Assembly (NCBI GenBank): GCA_947174825.1
Contig: CAMWKN010000047.1
Span: 1 to 8,076 of the forward strand
DNA length: 8,076 nucleotides
Direction: 5' to 3'
Source: an uncultured Clostridium sp.
Lineage (GTDB): Bacteria; Bacillota_A; Clostridia; Lachnospirales; Lachnospiraceae
The notes under the pieces were generated by a model, which searched no databases, was not told the origin of the DNA, and saw nothing but the letters and a program-made list of their open reading frames with translations. Of the stretch, positions 1-4,923 are shown in pieces (positions within the stretch are counted from its first letter, which is position 1; each line of letters opens with the position of its first letter). Position numbers and translations under genes: made by a program.

Positions 1-474
1 AAAAGAATTAAAATAAATCAGTATATAAAAACAAATTTTGTAGAAATGAAATTTACTGATTCAAAGGTCTCAAAGAAACTTACTCCCAGCGGAAATTATT
101 ATTCTTATAAAAAGGCGGGAGCAGGCAGCAAATTTGTTTATATAATGGGAAATATTAAGAATTTATCAAAGACAGAAATATATACTGGAAGTACATTTGT
201 TCATTTTTGCTTTGACAATAATTATGAGTATGAGGGAGGAATTGTAGTTGAATGTCATGAAACAGATATGCTAGGTGGAGATTCGACTACCTTTGATGCA
301 AATATGAAAGCATTGCAAAAAAGCAAAATGTATTTATATGCAGAAGTACCAAATGAAGTTGCAAAAAAATATAAAACGTGTACGGTTACTTTTGGATTCG
401 TTAAAAATTTTGAAAGTCACCCTATTCAAGAAAAGGATTGTGACTATTTATATAAGATTACAATAAAACGGTAG
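1..474 (+). CDS. Hypothetical protein, C-terminal part (5' end beyond window)
   Basis: The frame is open from base 1 to the TAG at 472-474, so the gene most likely begins before the window. The first ATG in view (46) has no Shine-Dalgarno sequence and is probably an internal methionine; if it were the start the protein would be 142 residues. I do not recognise the family. Counting from that Met, the product is rich in Lys, Tyr, Phe and Val. A segment around residues 32-60 (VYIMGNIKNLSKTEIYTG and following) resembles the 'K/xNLS' strand pattern of small immunoglobulin-like beta-sandwich domains (DUF4352-like) found at the C-termini of secreted or lipid-anchored Firmicute proteins. That is a resemblance by eye only. 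No membrane segment is visible in this part. GC is about 30%, well below the DNA that follows the stop codon. No partner gene can be named. Confidence 0.6.
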   Translation, partial: KRIKINQYIKTNFVEMKFTDSKVSKKLTPSGNYYSYKKAGAGSKFVYIMGNIKNLSKTEIYTGSTFVHFCFDNNYEYEGGIVVECHETDMLGGDSTTFDANMKALQKSKMYLYAEVPNEVAKKYKTCTVTFGFVKNFESHPIQEKDCDYLYKITIKR

Positions 475-489
475 TAGGGACTGTCCCTA
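475..489. repeat. Perfect 7-1-7 palindrome directly after the stop codon
   Basis: TAGGGAC, one T, then GTCCCTA form an exact inverted repeat starting at the base after the TAG stop. It has no T-run after it, so it is not a standard terminator. Base composition changes here, from AT-rich coding sequence to about 50% GC. Palindromes of the GGGAC/GTCCC kind are often scattered between genes in clostridia, so this may mark a repeat family or an insertion boundary; that is inference. Confidence 0.6.
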
Positions 490-496
490 AAGACAC

Positions 497-512
497 CGAT
501 TAGGCGATTAGG
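497..512. repeat. Tandem repeat, CGATTAGG twice
   Basis: Two exact copies of CGATTAGG sit head to tail. The repeat is too short to name, but it adds to the repeat-rich character of this gene-free stretch. Confidence 0.6.
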
Positions 513-587
513 GCATTCCCTTTTGTTTCCCTAGAGACGACAAGCGGTAACCAGCCTAAAAGGTGTAGCTCGCCTAAAAAGAGCAAG

Positions 588-623
588 GACCCCTAGTAGC
601 CGACACTGCTGGGGGTTCGTTTT
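588..623 (+). terminator. Strong hairpin, + strand RNA; terminator or part of a structured RNA
   Basis: Bases 589-599 pair with 606-616 to give an 11-bp stem with a 6-base loop. Two of the pairs are T-G, which are U-G pairs only if the + strand is transcribed; on the other strand they would be A-C mismatches. The stem is followed by TTCGTTTT, a broken and weak T-run. It could end transcription of the gene finishing at 474, although 115 bases of spacer is long for that. It could instead be a stem of a noncoding RNA. The hairpin is clear; its role is not. Confidence 0.5.
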
Positions 624-738
624 CGTGACACAATGGACACTACTTTCTCTTTGCCTACTGGCATTATAACATATGCAGGACAAGCCCGCAAGTATGCATT
701 TTTTCTTATCAGGGGAAACCAGAGCGGTAGCGGGAAAG

Positions 739-758
739 TTGTGCTAGGTTGTGCTAGT
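739..758. repeat. 10-bp tandem repeat, TTGTGCTAGG then TTGTGCTAGT
   Basis: Two adjacent 10-mers differ only in the last base. They lie just before the rubrerythrin terminator. No function can be assigned. Confidence 0.6.
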
Positions 759-784
759 ATTTAGATATTTCCCATTCCCCCCAC

Positions 785-820
785 AAAAAGAGGAACAAGC
801 ACTTTCGTACTCATTCCTCT
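785..820 (-). terminator. Rho-independent terminator of rubrerythrin
   Basis: Read on the - strand, AGAGGAATGAGTAC pairs through 14 consecutive positions with GTGCTTGTTCCTCT, closing on a GAAA (GNRA) tetraloop, and is followed at once by TTTT. Three of the pairs are G-U type and are valid only in the - strand RNA, which fixes the direction. It begins 29 bases after the rubrerythrin stop codon, where a terminator for that gene is expected. Confidence 0.92.
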
Positions 821-849
821 GTAATCCCTTATTCTAAGCCATTCTCGGA

Positions 850-1395
850 TTAACCGAAATATCTCTTCAACAATCCCTCAAATGCCTTACCATGTCTAGC
901 CTCATCTCTAGCCATCTCATGAACGGTATCATGAATTGCATCCAGATTCAATGCTTTTGCTCTTTTTGCCAGATCCATTTTACCAGCAGTAGCACCATTT
1001 TCTGCTTCTACACGCATCTCCAGGTTCTTCTTGGTGCTGTCTGTTACAACTTCACCTAATAACTCAGCAAATTTTGCTGCATGCTCTGCCTCTTCATAAG
1101 CGGCCTTTTCCCAGTACAGACCGATTTCTGGATATCCCTCACGATGTGCCACGCGAGCCATTGCCAGGTACATACCTACTTCAGAACATTCACCAGAGAA
1201 GTTTGCACGAAGATCTGCCATAATATCTTCTGGGGCACCTTGTGCTACGCCTACTACATGCTCAGCAGCCCAAACTTTTTCACCATCTTCCTGTTTGTTA
1301 AACTTGTCAGCTGGTGCATTACACTGTGGACATTTATCAGGTGCGGAATCACCTTCATGAACATAACCACATACAGAACATACATATTTTGCCAT
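850..1395 (-). CDS. rbr: Reverse-type rubrerythrin (rubredoxin domain first)
   Basis: A 181-residue non-haem iron protein of the cytoplasm. Rubrerythrins reduce hydrogen peroxide to water using electrons passed from NAD(P)H through rubredoxin-type iron. Residues 1-35 form a rubredoxin-like domain with an Fe(Cys)4 site: CSVC at 6-9 and CPQC at 22-25. The rest is a ferritin-like four-helix bundle with likely di-iron ligands E69 (in FSGE), E102 and H105 (ExxH), a Glu near 126-132, and E165 and H168 (ExxH). In classical rubrerythrins the rubredoxin domain is at the C-terminus; here it is at the N-terminus, as in the 'reverse' rubrerythrins of clostridia, whose length also matches. The ATG has AAGGAG 8 bases upstream. 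The gene has its own promoter (1450-1478) with a PerR-type operator, follows perR by 119 bases and ends in a strong terminator. The family call is firm; peroxidase activity is by homology. Confidence 0.95.
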   Translation of the reverse strand: MAKYVCSVCGYVHEGDSAPDKCPQCNAPADKFNKQEDGEKVWAAEHVVGVAQGAPEDIMADLRANFSGECSEVGMYLAMARVAHREGYPEIGLYWEKAAYEEAEHAAKFAELLGEVVTDSTKKNLEMRVEAENGATAGKMDLAKRAKALNLDAIHDTVHEMARDEARHGKAFEGLLKRYFG

Positions 1396-1422
1396 TTTCT
1401 TATCTCCTTTTCATTTATTAAT

Positions 1423-1437
1423 TAGTAATCATTATCA
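1423..1437. promoter_or_regulatory. PerR/Fur-type operator of rubrerythrin
   Basis: TAGTAAT-C-ATTATCA is an imperfect 7-1-7 inverted repeat matching 11 of 14 positions of the PerR box TTATAAT-N-ATTATAA. It lies just downstream of the rubrerythrin -10 element, at about +6 to +20 of the expected transcript, where a bound repressor would block transcription. It shares the 12-base core TAGTAATCATTA with the operator in front of perR itself. The site is read from sequence; binding is inferred. Confidence 0.8.
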
Positions 1438-1449
1438 TTTACGAGATCT

Positions 1450-1478
1450 ATTATATCGACCGCATCTTTTCTTGTCAA
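1450..1478 (-). promoter_or_regulatory. Consensus sigma-A promoter of rubrerythrin
   Basis: On the - strand, TTGACA (1478-1473), a 17-bp spacer and TATAAT (1455-1450) match the consensus in all 12 positions. Transcription should start near 1443, giving a leader of about 48 bases. Such a strong promoter fits a gene that is held off by a repressor and then needed in quantity. Confidence 0.9.
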
Positions 1479-1514
1479 TATATTATGCCCAAATTTTTGG
1501 AAATTATGAAATTT

Positions 1515-1898
1515 CTACATTTTGCAATCCGGGCATAGTCCTTGAAAATAGATGACATGACCCTCTATCGTACCGTCAAAGCCAGCACTGGCAATACAGT
1601 TAATATGATCAATGGAATCCATCTCCAGATCCATAACACGATGACAGGAACGACAATGAAAATGATGATGTGGTGCCAGATACCCGTCATAGTGTTCCGT
1701 GCCGTCGCCTACATTCAAACGCATTATTTCTCCATGCTCTGCCAGAAAATTAAGGTTGCGATATACCGTTCCCAGACTGATATTTGGAAACTGTTTTAAC
1801 ATGGATTGATAAACGGTTTCAGCAGTGGGATGTTCATGGGATGATTGAACATATTGTTTGATTGCTTCTCTTTGCCTGCTGTATCTTGTTGTTTTCAT
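1515..1898 (-). CDS. perR: PerR, peroxide-sensing Fur-family repressor
   Basis: A 127-residue cytoplasmic DNA-binding regulator; family members are 120-150 residues. An N-terminal winged helix contains the recognition-helix pattern ISLGTVYRNLNFL. Counting from an upstream in-frame ATG at 1922, the regulatory metal ligands of Bacillus PerR (H37, D85, H91, H93, D104) align with H31, D79, H85, H87 and D98, and the structural zinc cysteines with C90, C93, C130 and C133. The Asp at the D104 position is typical of PerR; Fur proteins usually have Glu there. The start at 1898 is preferred because AGGAG lies 8 bases before it. The ATG at 1922 has no such site and would start very close to the promoter and operator. 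The gene has its own promoter and operator and precedes rubrerythrin on the same strand. No clear terminator separates them, so some read-through is likely. PerR is a firm call over Fur or Zur, though the sensing mechanism is by homology. Confidence 0.92.
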   Translation of the reverse strand: MKTTRYSRQREAIKQYVQSSHEHPTAETVYQSMLKQFPNISLGTVYRNLNFLAEHGEIMRLNVGDGTEHYDGYLAPHHHFHCRSCHRVMDLEMDSIDHINCIASAGFDGTIEGHVIYFQGLCPDCKM

Positions 1899-1906
1899 AT
1901 CGCTGT

Positions 1907-1911
1907 CTCCT
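1907..1911 (-). promoter_or_regulatory. Ribosome binding site that sets the perR start
   Basis: On the - strand AGGAG is followed by 8 bases and then the ATG at 1898. This supports the shorter PerR of 127 residues and argues against the in-frame ATG at 1922, which has no purine-rich site before it. Confidence 0.85.
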
Positions 1912-1926
1912 GTAAATGGCATTTAA

Positions 1927-1941
1927 TAGTAATCATTACTA
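1927..1941. promoter_or_regulatory. Perfect PerR/Fur-type operator of perR
   Basis: TAGTAAT-C-ATTACTA is an exact 7-1-7 inverted repeat directly next to the perR -10 element and over its expected start point. It matches 10 of 14 positions of the PerR box and shares TAGTAATCATTA with the rubrerythrin operator. It points to autoregulation. Confidence 0.82.
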
Positions 1942-1970
1942 ATTATAATAGCCGATTTTGAAAATGTCAA
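1942..1970 (-). promoter_or_regulatory. Consensus sigma-A promoter of perR
   Basis: On the - strand, TTGACA (1970-1965), a 17-bp spacer and TATAAT (1947-1942) again match all 12 consensus positions. The start point is expected near 1935, inside the operator. Confidence 0.9.
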
Positions 1971-2050
1971 TCACACGGAAACAGTCCTCTAATGGTATAA
2001 TTTTCTAATAATTCTCCCAATTTAAGATCGGCTTTACTGCCTTGTATTTA

Positions 2051-3748
2051 TCATTTTGGTGTCAAAGCATAATAAGCTCCAAACTGTTCTATATGGAAGG
2101 AGTCTGTGTTAAAATATGTGAGTTCTTCCTGAGATACAACATATGCAGCATTCTCAGATGAGGCGGCAGCTGCATCCCATATATTTCCAATATTGTATTT
2201 TTCGTAAAATGGTAATTCCCCATTGTCTTTTTTTCCTTGAAAATATTCCGCGTCTACCTGATGATGGAACAATATTAAAATTTCTGTTAAATCCGCAGCA
2301 TCATAATATGCAGTAATATAATATTTGTCCACATCTGCATCCGCTACGGATTCCAGTGCATTACTAAAGTCTTCATGAAAATATCCTTTAATTTCTGCTG
2401 CATAGGCAGTAAAATATGTGTTAGTAAATATACAAAATACCAGCATATAAACTGCAAGCAGGCACCACTTTGCGGCAGTAAATAAACGTACAGCCTCGTA
2501 TAAACCAATTCCTGTAAAAATGATAATCGGATAGTATACGATATTAATTCTATTAATATTTACACCATTTGTCAGTAGTCCACAGAAAATACCTGTCAGC
2601 AGAAAGAAAAGGGCAAGTATTGCACCTGGTTCTTTTCGGTGCCGCTTAAATATAGTAACGATTCCCAATAATGCAAAAGGCATTGAAAATAGATACATTG
2701 TGCCGAAGCCCTGGACATCATTCCATGGAAGATCTTTAACCTGCAAAAGAGTAACATTCATCAGTGATTTAAAATTTTGCACTAACTGGCTGCCAATATT
2801 CTCTGAGAAGAACAGGATATCATTTGATCGGACACTGTCTGGGAAATAAGGCAAAGTAAATAACGGTGTTTCAATGGTATTCCATTGGAAAAAGTTAATC
2901 ATCATTACAAGGATGAAAGGACCACCCACCAATAAGTAGATTAGAACACATATTATGGCATCAAGAATTTTGATTTTCTTTATTAACAGAAGGTATATAC
3001 ATGATGCCAACAAAAAGATCGGCATTGTATAAAGGGAAACACCATAGCAGTACATGCAAAGCCCAAAAAACACCATAGACAAAAATAGATAAAGGCGTTT
3101 GCCAAGTCCTTTATATAGAAAATAGATTCCAAAAACAAAAAAATGTGGATAGAGGTTACAGTCTAAAATCCATCTGCTCTGCAAAATATGCCATGGATTT
3201 ATTGATGCAAACATCAATACAATGAGTGCCGGATTTTTGCCAAACACATCCCGAATAAATAGATAAAGGACGATCAAACCAGCCAGGCTGACTATCAGTT
3301 GTGGTAATCGTAGCACCAAAGGGGAAAATCCAAATAATTTAATAAATGGAATAAGCAGATAAGAAAGTAGAGAACTCATCTGTCCATAGCCCCATCCGGT
3401 CAGGTGTACAGGGAGACGCATGCCATAGCGGTCTGTGCCATAATCAGCAAGTGCTTTTGCATCCACAGCCGCCATAACGCCATCCTGATTAAATCCGCCT
3501 GGTACAGCGCCGAATTGATAGACACGCACAGCTACCGCAACCAGCAAAGTTGCTGCAAGAAAGATGAGATATGTCTTTTCGGGCATATCCATTCTGTCCG
3601 TTATTATTTCTTTTTTTTGTTTTCTTTTCTGTTTTTGTATTTTCTTTTTTTCTTCCTTCTTGGCAAAGAGAAAATATACACAGATGACGCAAAGAGAAAT
3701 TGACAGGAATAAAAAGAAATTATTCATTATTGTCATGCTCATTTTCAT
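2051..3748 (-). CDS. GT-C membrane glycosyltransferase (family 39 / PMT-ArnT-like)
   Basis: A 565-residue integral membrane protein, probably using a polyprenyl-phosphate sugar outside the membrane to decorate a surface polymer or protein. Membrane segment 1 is at about 9-28, followed by a very Lys-rich cytoplasmic stretch (30-49) and segment 2 at about 59-77. The first outer loop carries FNQDG (D89) and D96, placed like the catalytic acidic residue of GT-C enzymes, then the motif-rich GWGYGQMSSLLSYLL (118-132). Further segments run to about 445, with NINRINIVYYP near 397-407, and a soluble C-terminal domain of about 115 residues follows. The start overlaps the upstream GT2 gene by 29 bases and has AAGGAAGG just before it; Met codons at 3742, 3736 and 3727 are alternatives. 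The overlap suggests translational coupling, with the GT2 enzyme as likely donor-maker. No clear terminator follows. The fold class is well supported; the exact family, sugar and acceptor are not known. Confidence 0.8.
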   Translation of the reverse strand: MKMSMTIMNNFFLFLSISLCVICVYFLFAKKEEKKKIQKQKRKQKKEIITDRMDMPEKTYLIFLAATLLVAVAVRVYQFGAVPGGFNQDGVMAAVDAKALADYGTDRYGMRLPVHLTGWGYGQMSSLLSYLLIPFIKLFGFSPLVLRLPQLIVSLAGLIVLYLFIRDVFGKNPALIVLMFASINPWHILQSRWILDCNLYPHFFVFGIYFLYKGLGKRLYLFLSMVFFGLCMYCYGVSLYTMPIFLLASCIYLLLIKKIKILDAIICVLIYLLVGGPFILVMMINFFQWNTIETPLFTLPYFPDSVRSNDILFFSENIGSQLVQNFKSLMNVTLLQVKDLPWNDVQGFGTMYLFSMPFALLGIVTIFKRHRKEPGAILALFFLLTGIFCGLLTNGVNINRINIVYYPIIIFTGIGLYEAVRLFTAAKWCLLAVYMLVFCIFTNTYFTAYAAEIKGYFHEDFSNALESVADADVDKYYITAYYDAADLTEILILFHHQVDAEYFQGKKDNGELPFYEKYNIGNIWDAAAASSENAAYVVSQEELTYFNTDSFHIEQFGAYYALTPK

Positions 3749-4676
3749 TTTTCCTTCCTTTTACTATTTGTCTGATGATATAGCGAGGACGGTTTTTCGT
3801 TTCCTCATATATTTTTTTAATGTAGATTCCGATAATGCCAATATTGATCATGGTAACGGTTCCGATAATTAATTGCAAAATAATTACAGTCGTAAAGCCG
3901 CTTTGTGCATATCCATTTGCCTTCATATAAATTGTCTGTATCAGCATAATGAAAAAGAATAGTAGAAACAGTATGCCAAAACCAGAGGCAAAGTACAGGG
4001 GAATGGAGGAATAGGATGTAATGGCATCTATTGCCAGGGCAATCAGACCTTTAACAGACCATTTTGACTTCCCGATTGTTCTTTCAGAAACATCAAAATA
4101 TACCTGGGTTCGACGAAAGCCAATCCAAGAAGACATTCCACGGAAAAAGGTTTCCTTTTCTGGCATGGCACGCCATGCCTCTAATGCTTTTCTATCCAGC
4201 AAGCGAAAATCAGACGCATTTTGTAAATCAATTCCAGACATTTTTTTCAAAAAAGAGTAAAAGCTTTTTGCACAGAAACGATAAATCGGGTTTTCTTTAA
4301 TTCTGGCATTTTTCACGCCCTCTACTACCTCATAGTCCTCTGTTTTCCAAAGGCGGTACATTTCTGGGATCATTTCTGGTGGGTGCTGCATGTCCGAATC
4401 AATGCAAAGACAACAGCCTCCATTTGCTTCATCCAGTCCGGCACACAGCGCCTTTTCTTTACCGAAGTTCCGACTGAGTGCAATGGCGGTTATAGTTTCG
4501 TGCTGTTTGGCAAGATCTGTCATTTGATTCCAACTGTCGTTGGTTGATCCGTCATCCACTAAAATTAATTCATAGGGTATTCCAGCGTCTTCCATAACGT
4601 GGATTGTGCGCTCTACCCCTATGGAAATTTCCATTTCATTGTATATTGGCATAATTACCGAAAGCATTTCGTTCAA
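3720..4676 (-). CDS. GT2 polyprenyl-phosphate glycosyltransferase (GtrB/DPM1-like)
   Basis: A 318-residue enzyme expected to transfer a sugar from a nucleotide sugar to undecaprenyl phosphate at the inner face of the membrane. The GT-A domain (about 5-215) shows MPIYNE near 9-14, DDGS at 41-44, SRNFGKEKA at 68-76, the metal-binding DSD at 93-95 followed by QHPPE (97-101), and GKSKWS at 202-207. Two C-terminal membrane segments lie at about 223-250 and 262-286, with a basic tail, as in GtrB, CsbB and ArnC proteins of similar length. The start is a TTG: AGGAG lies 9 bases before it, whereas the first ATG (4667) would be 18 bases away. The gene heads a two-gene unit with the GT-C gene it overlaps and diverges from yfhO. 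Substrate sugar cannot be told. Confidence 0.92.
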   Translation of the reverse strand: MNEMLSVIMPIYNEMEISIGVERTIHVMEDAGIPYELILVDDGSTNDSWNQMTDLAKQHETITAIALSRNFGKEKALCAGLDEANGGCCLCIDSDMQHPPEMIPEMYRLWKTEDYEVVEGVKNARIKENPIYRFCAKSFYSFLKKMSGIDLQNASDFRLLDRKALEAWRAMPEKETFFRGMSSWIGFRRTQVYFDVSERTIGKSKWSVKGLIALAIDAITSYSSIPLYFASGFGILFLLFFFIMLIQTIYMKANGYAQSGFTTVIILQLIIGTVTMINIGIIGIYIKKIYEETKNRPRYIIRQIVKGRKNENEHDNNE

Positions 4677-4685
4677 AATATTCAG

Positions 4686-4690
4686 CTCCT
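4686..4690 (-). promoter_or_regulatory. Ribosome binding site supporting a TTG start
   Basis: On the - strand AGGAG is followed by nine bases and TTG (4676). The next in-frame ATG, at 4667, is 18 bases from the site, too far for normal initiation. The GT2 gene therefore most likely uses TTG. Confidence 0.75.
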
Positions 4691-4715
4691 ATAAATCATC
4701 TCGTTGAGAATATAA

Positions 4716-4734
4716 GATATACTATTGTTATATC
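4716..4734. repeat. Inverted repeat over the -10 of the leftward promoter
   Basis: GATATA, 7 bases, TATATC form an exact 6-bp inverted repeat that covers the proposed -10 of the GT2 gene. It could be an operator, but in such AT-rich DNA it may be chance. Confidence 0.3.
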
Positions 4735-4754
4735 GTTTTAATTTTGAGTGTCAG
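4727..4754 (-). promoter_or_regulatory. Probable promoter of the leftward glycosyltransferase pair
   Basis: On the - strand, CTGACA (4754-4749), 16 bp, then TATAAC (4732-4727) match the sigma-A consensus at 10 of 12 positions. The start would be near 4720, giving a leader of about 44 bases. Surrounding DNA is very AT-rich, so other -10-like sequences are possible. Confidence 0.5.
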
Positions 4755-4848
4755 TTGTATGTAAATATATGTTTTAATTATAGTTAAAGCGATTTAGATG
4801 TCAAGTAAAGAGGAAGTTGCTTGTCTTATGTTTTAAGCTTCAGATTCG

Positions 4849-4877
4849 TTGACGGGCAGATACAGCTATGCTACAAT
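4849..4877 (+). promoter_or_regulatory. Promoter of yfhO, extended -10 type
   Basis: TTGACG, a 17-bp spacer and TACAAT (4872-4877) match the consensus at 10 of 12 positions, and TG one base before the -10 makes it an extended -10 promoter. Transcription should start near 4884. The ribosome binding site GGGAGG (4911-4916) lies 7 bases before the ATG. Confidence 0.8.
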
Positions 4878-4923
4878 GTTACAGAATTGTAAGCACTTTT
4901 TATTTTATACGGGAGGACCCTAG

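Larger units (their letters stand above)
475..849. other. Gene-free stretch of unlike composition, possibly a noncoding RNA or mobile-element remnant
   Basis: No convincing protein gene lies here. By hand count bases 481-660 are 50% G+C. The stretch contains the palindrome at 475-489, an exact 8-bp tandem repeat (497-512), two copies of GCCTAAAA (554-561 and 572-579), a strong hairpin (589-616), a near-exact 10-bp tandem repeat (739-758) and finally the rubrerythrin terminator. A weak ATGCA/TGCAT pair (673-677 with 695-699) precedes six T's. The density of small repeats and stems suggests a structured RNA or a decayed mobile element, but I could not match it to a known RNA or insertion sequence. 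Confidence 0.45.

Noticed and set aside
673..704. ATGCA/TGCAT pair followed by six T's as a terminator
   Set aside because: The stem is 5 bp with a 17-base loop, too weak to support.
633..764. Small + strand frame of 43 codons starting ATG in the gene-free stretch
   Set aside because: It has no ribosome binding site, covers a tandem repeat, and shows no recognisable domain or membrane signal.
475..850. CRISPR array or attachment site
   Set aside because: The repeats are short, adjacent and of unlike sequence, with no regular spacers and no integrase or cas gene in the window.
1500..1515. GAAATT-ATGA-AATTTC hairpin at the end of perR as a terminator
   Set aside because: The stem is only 6 bp and AT-rich, and on the - strand it is not followed by a T-run.
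1899..1922. Eight extra N-terminal codons for PerR from the ATG at 1922
   Set aside because: There is no ribosome binding site before it, it would begin only about 13 bases from the expected transcript start, and family members begin close to the later Met.
3404..3872. + strand frames opposite the GT-C and GT2 genes
   Set aside because: They are antisense to convincing membrane protein genes; their Phe/Leu-rich content is the mirror of the Lys-rich coding segment.
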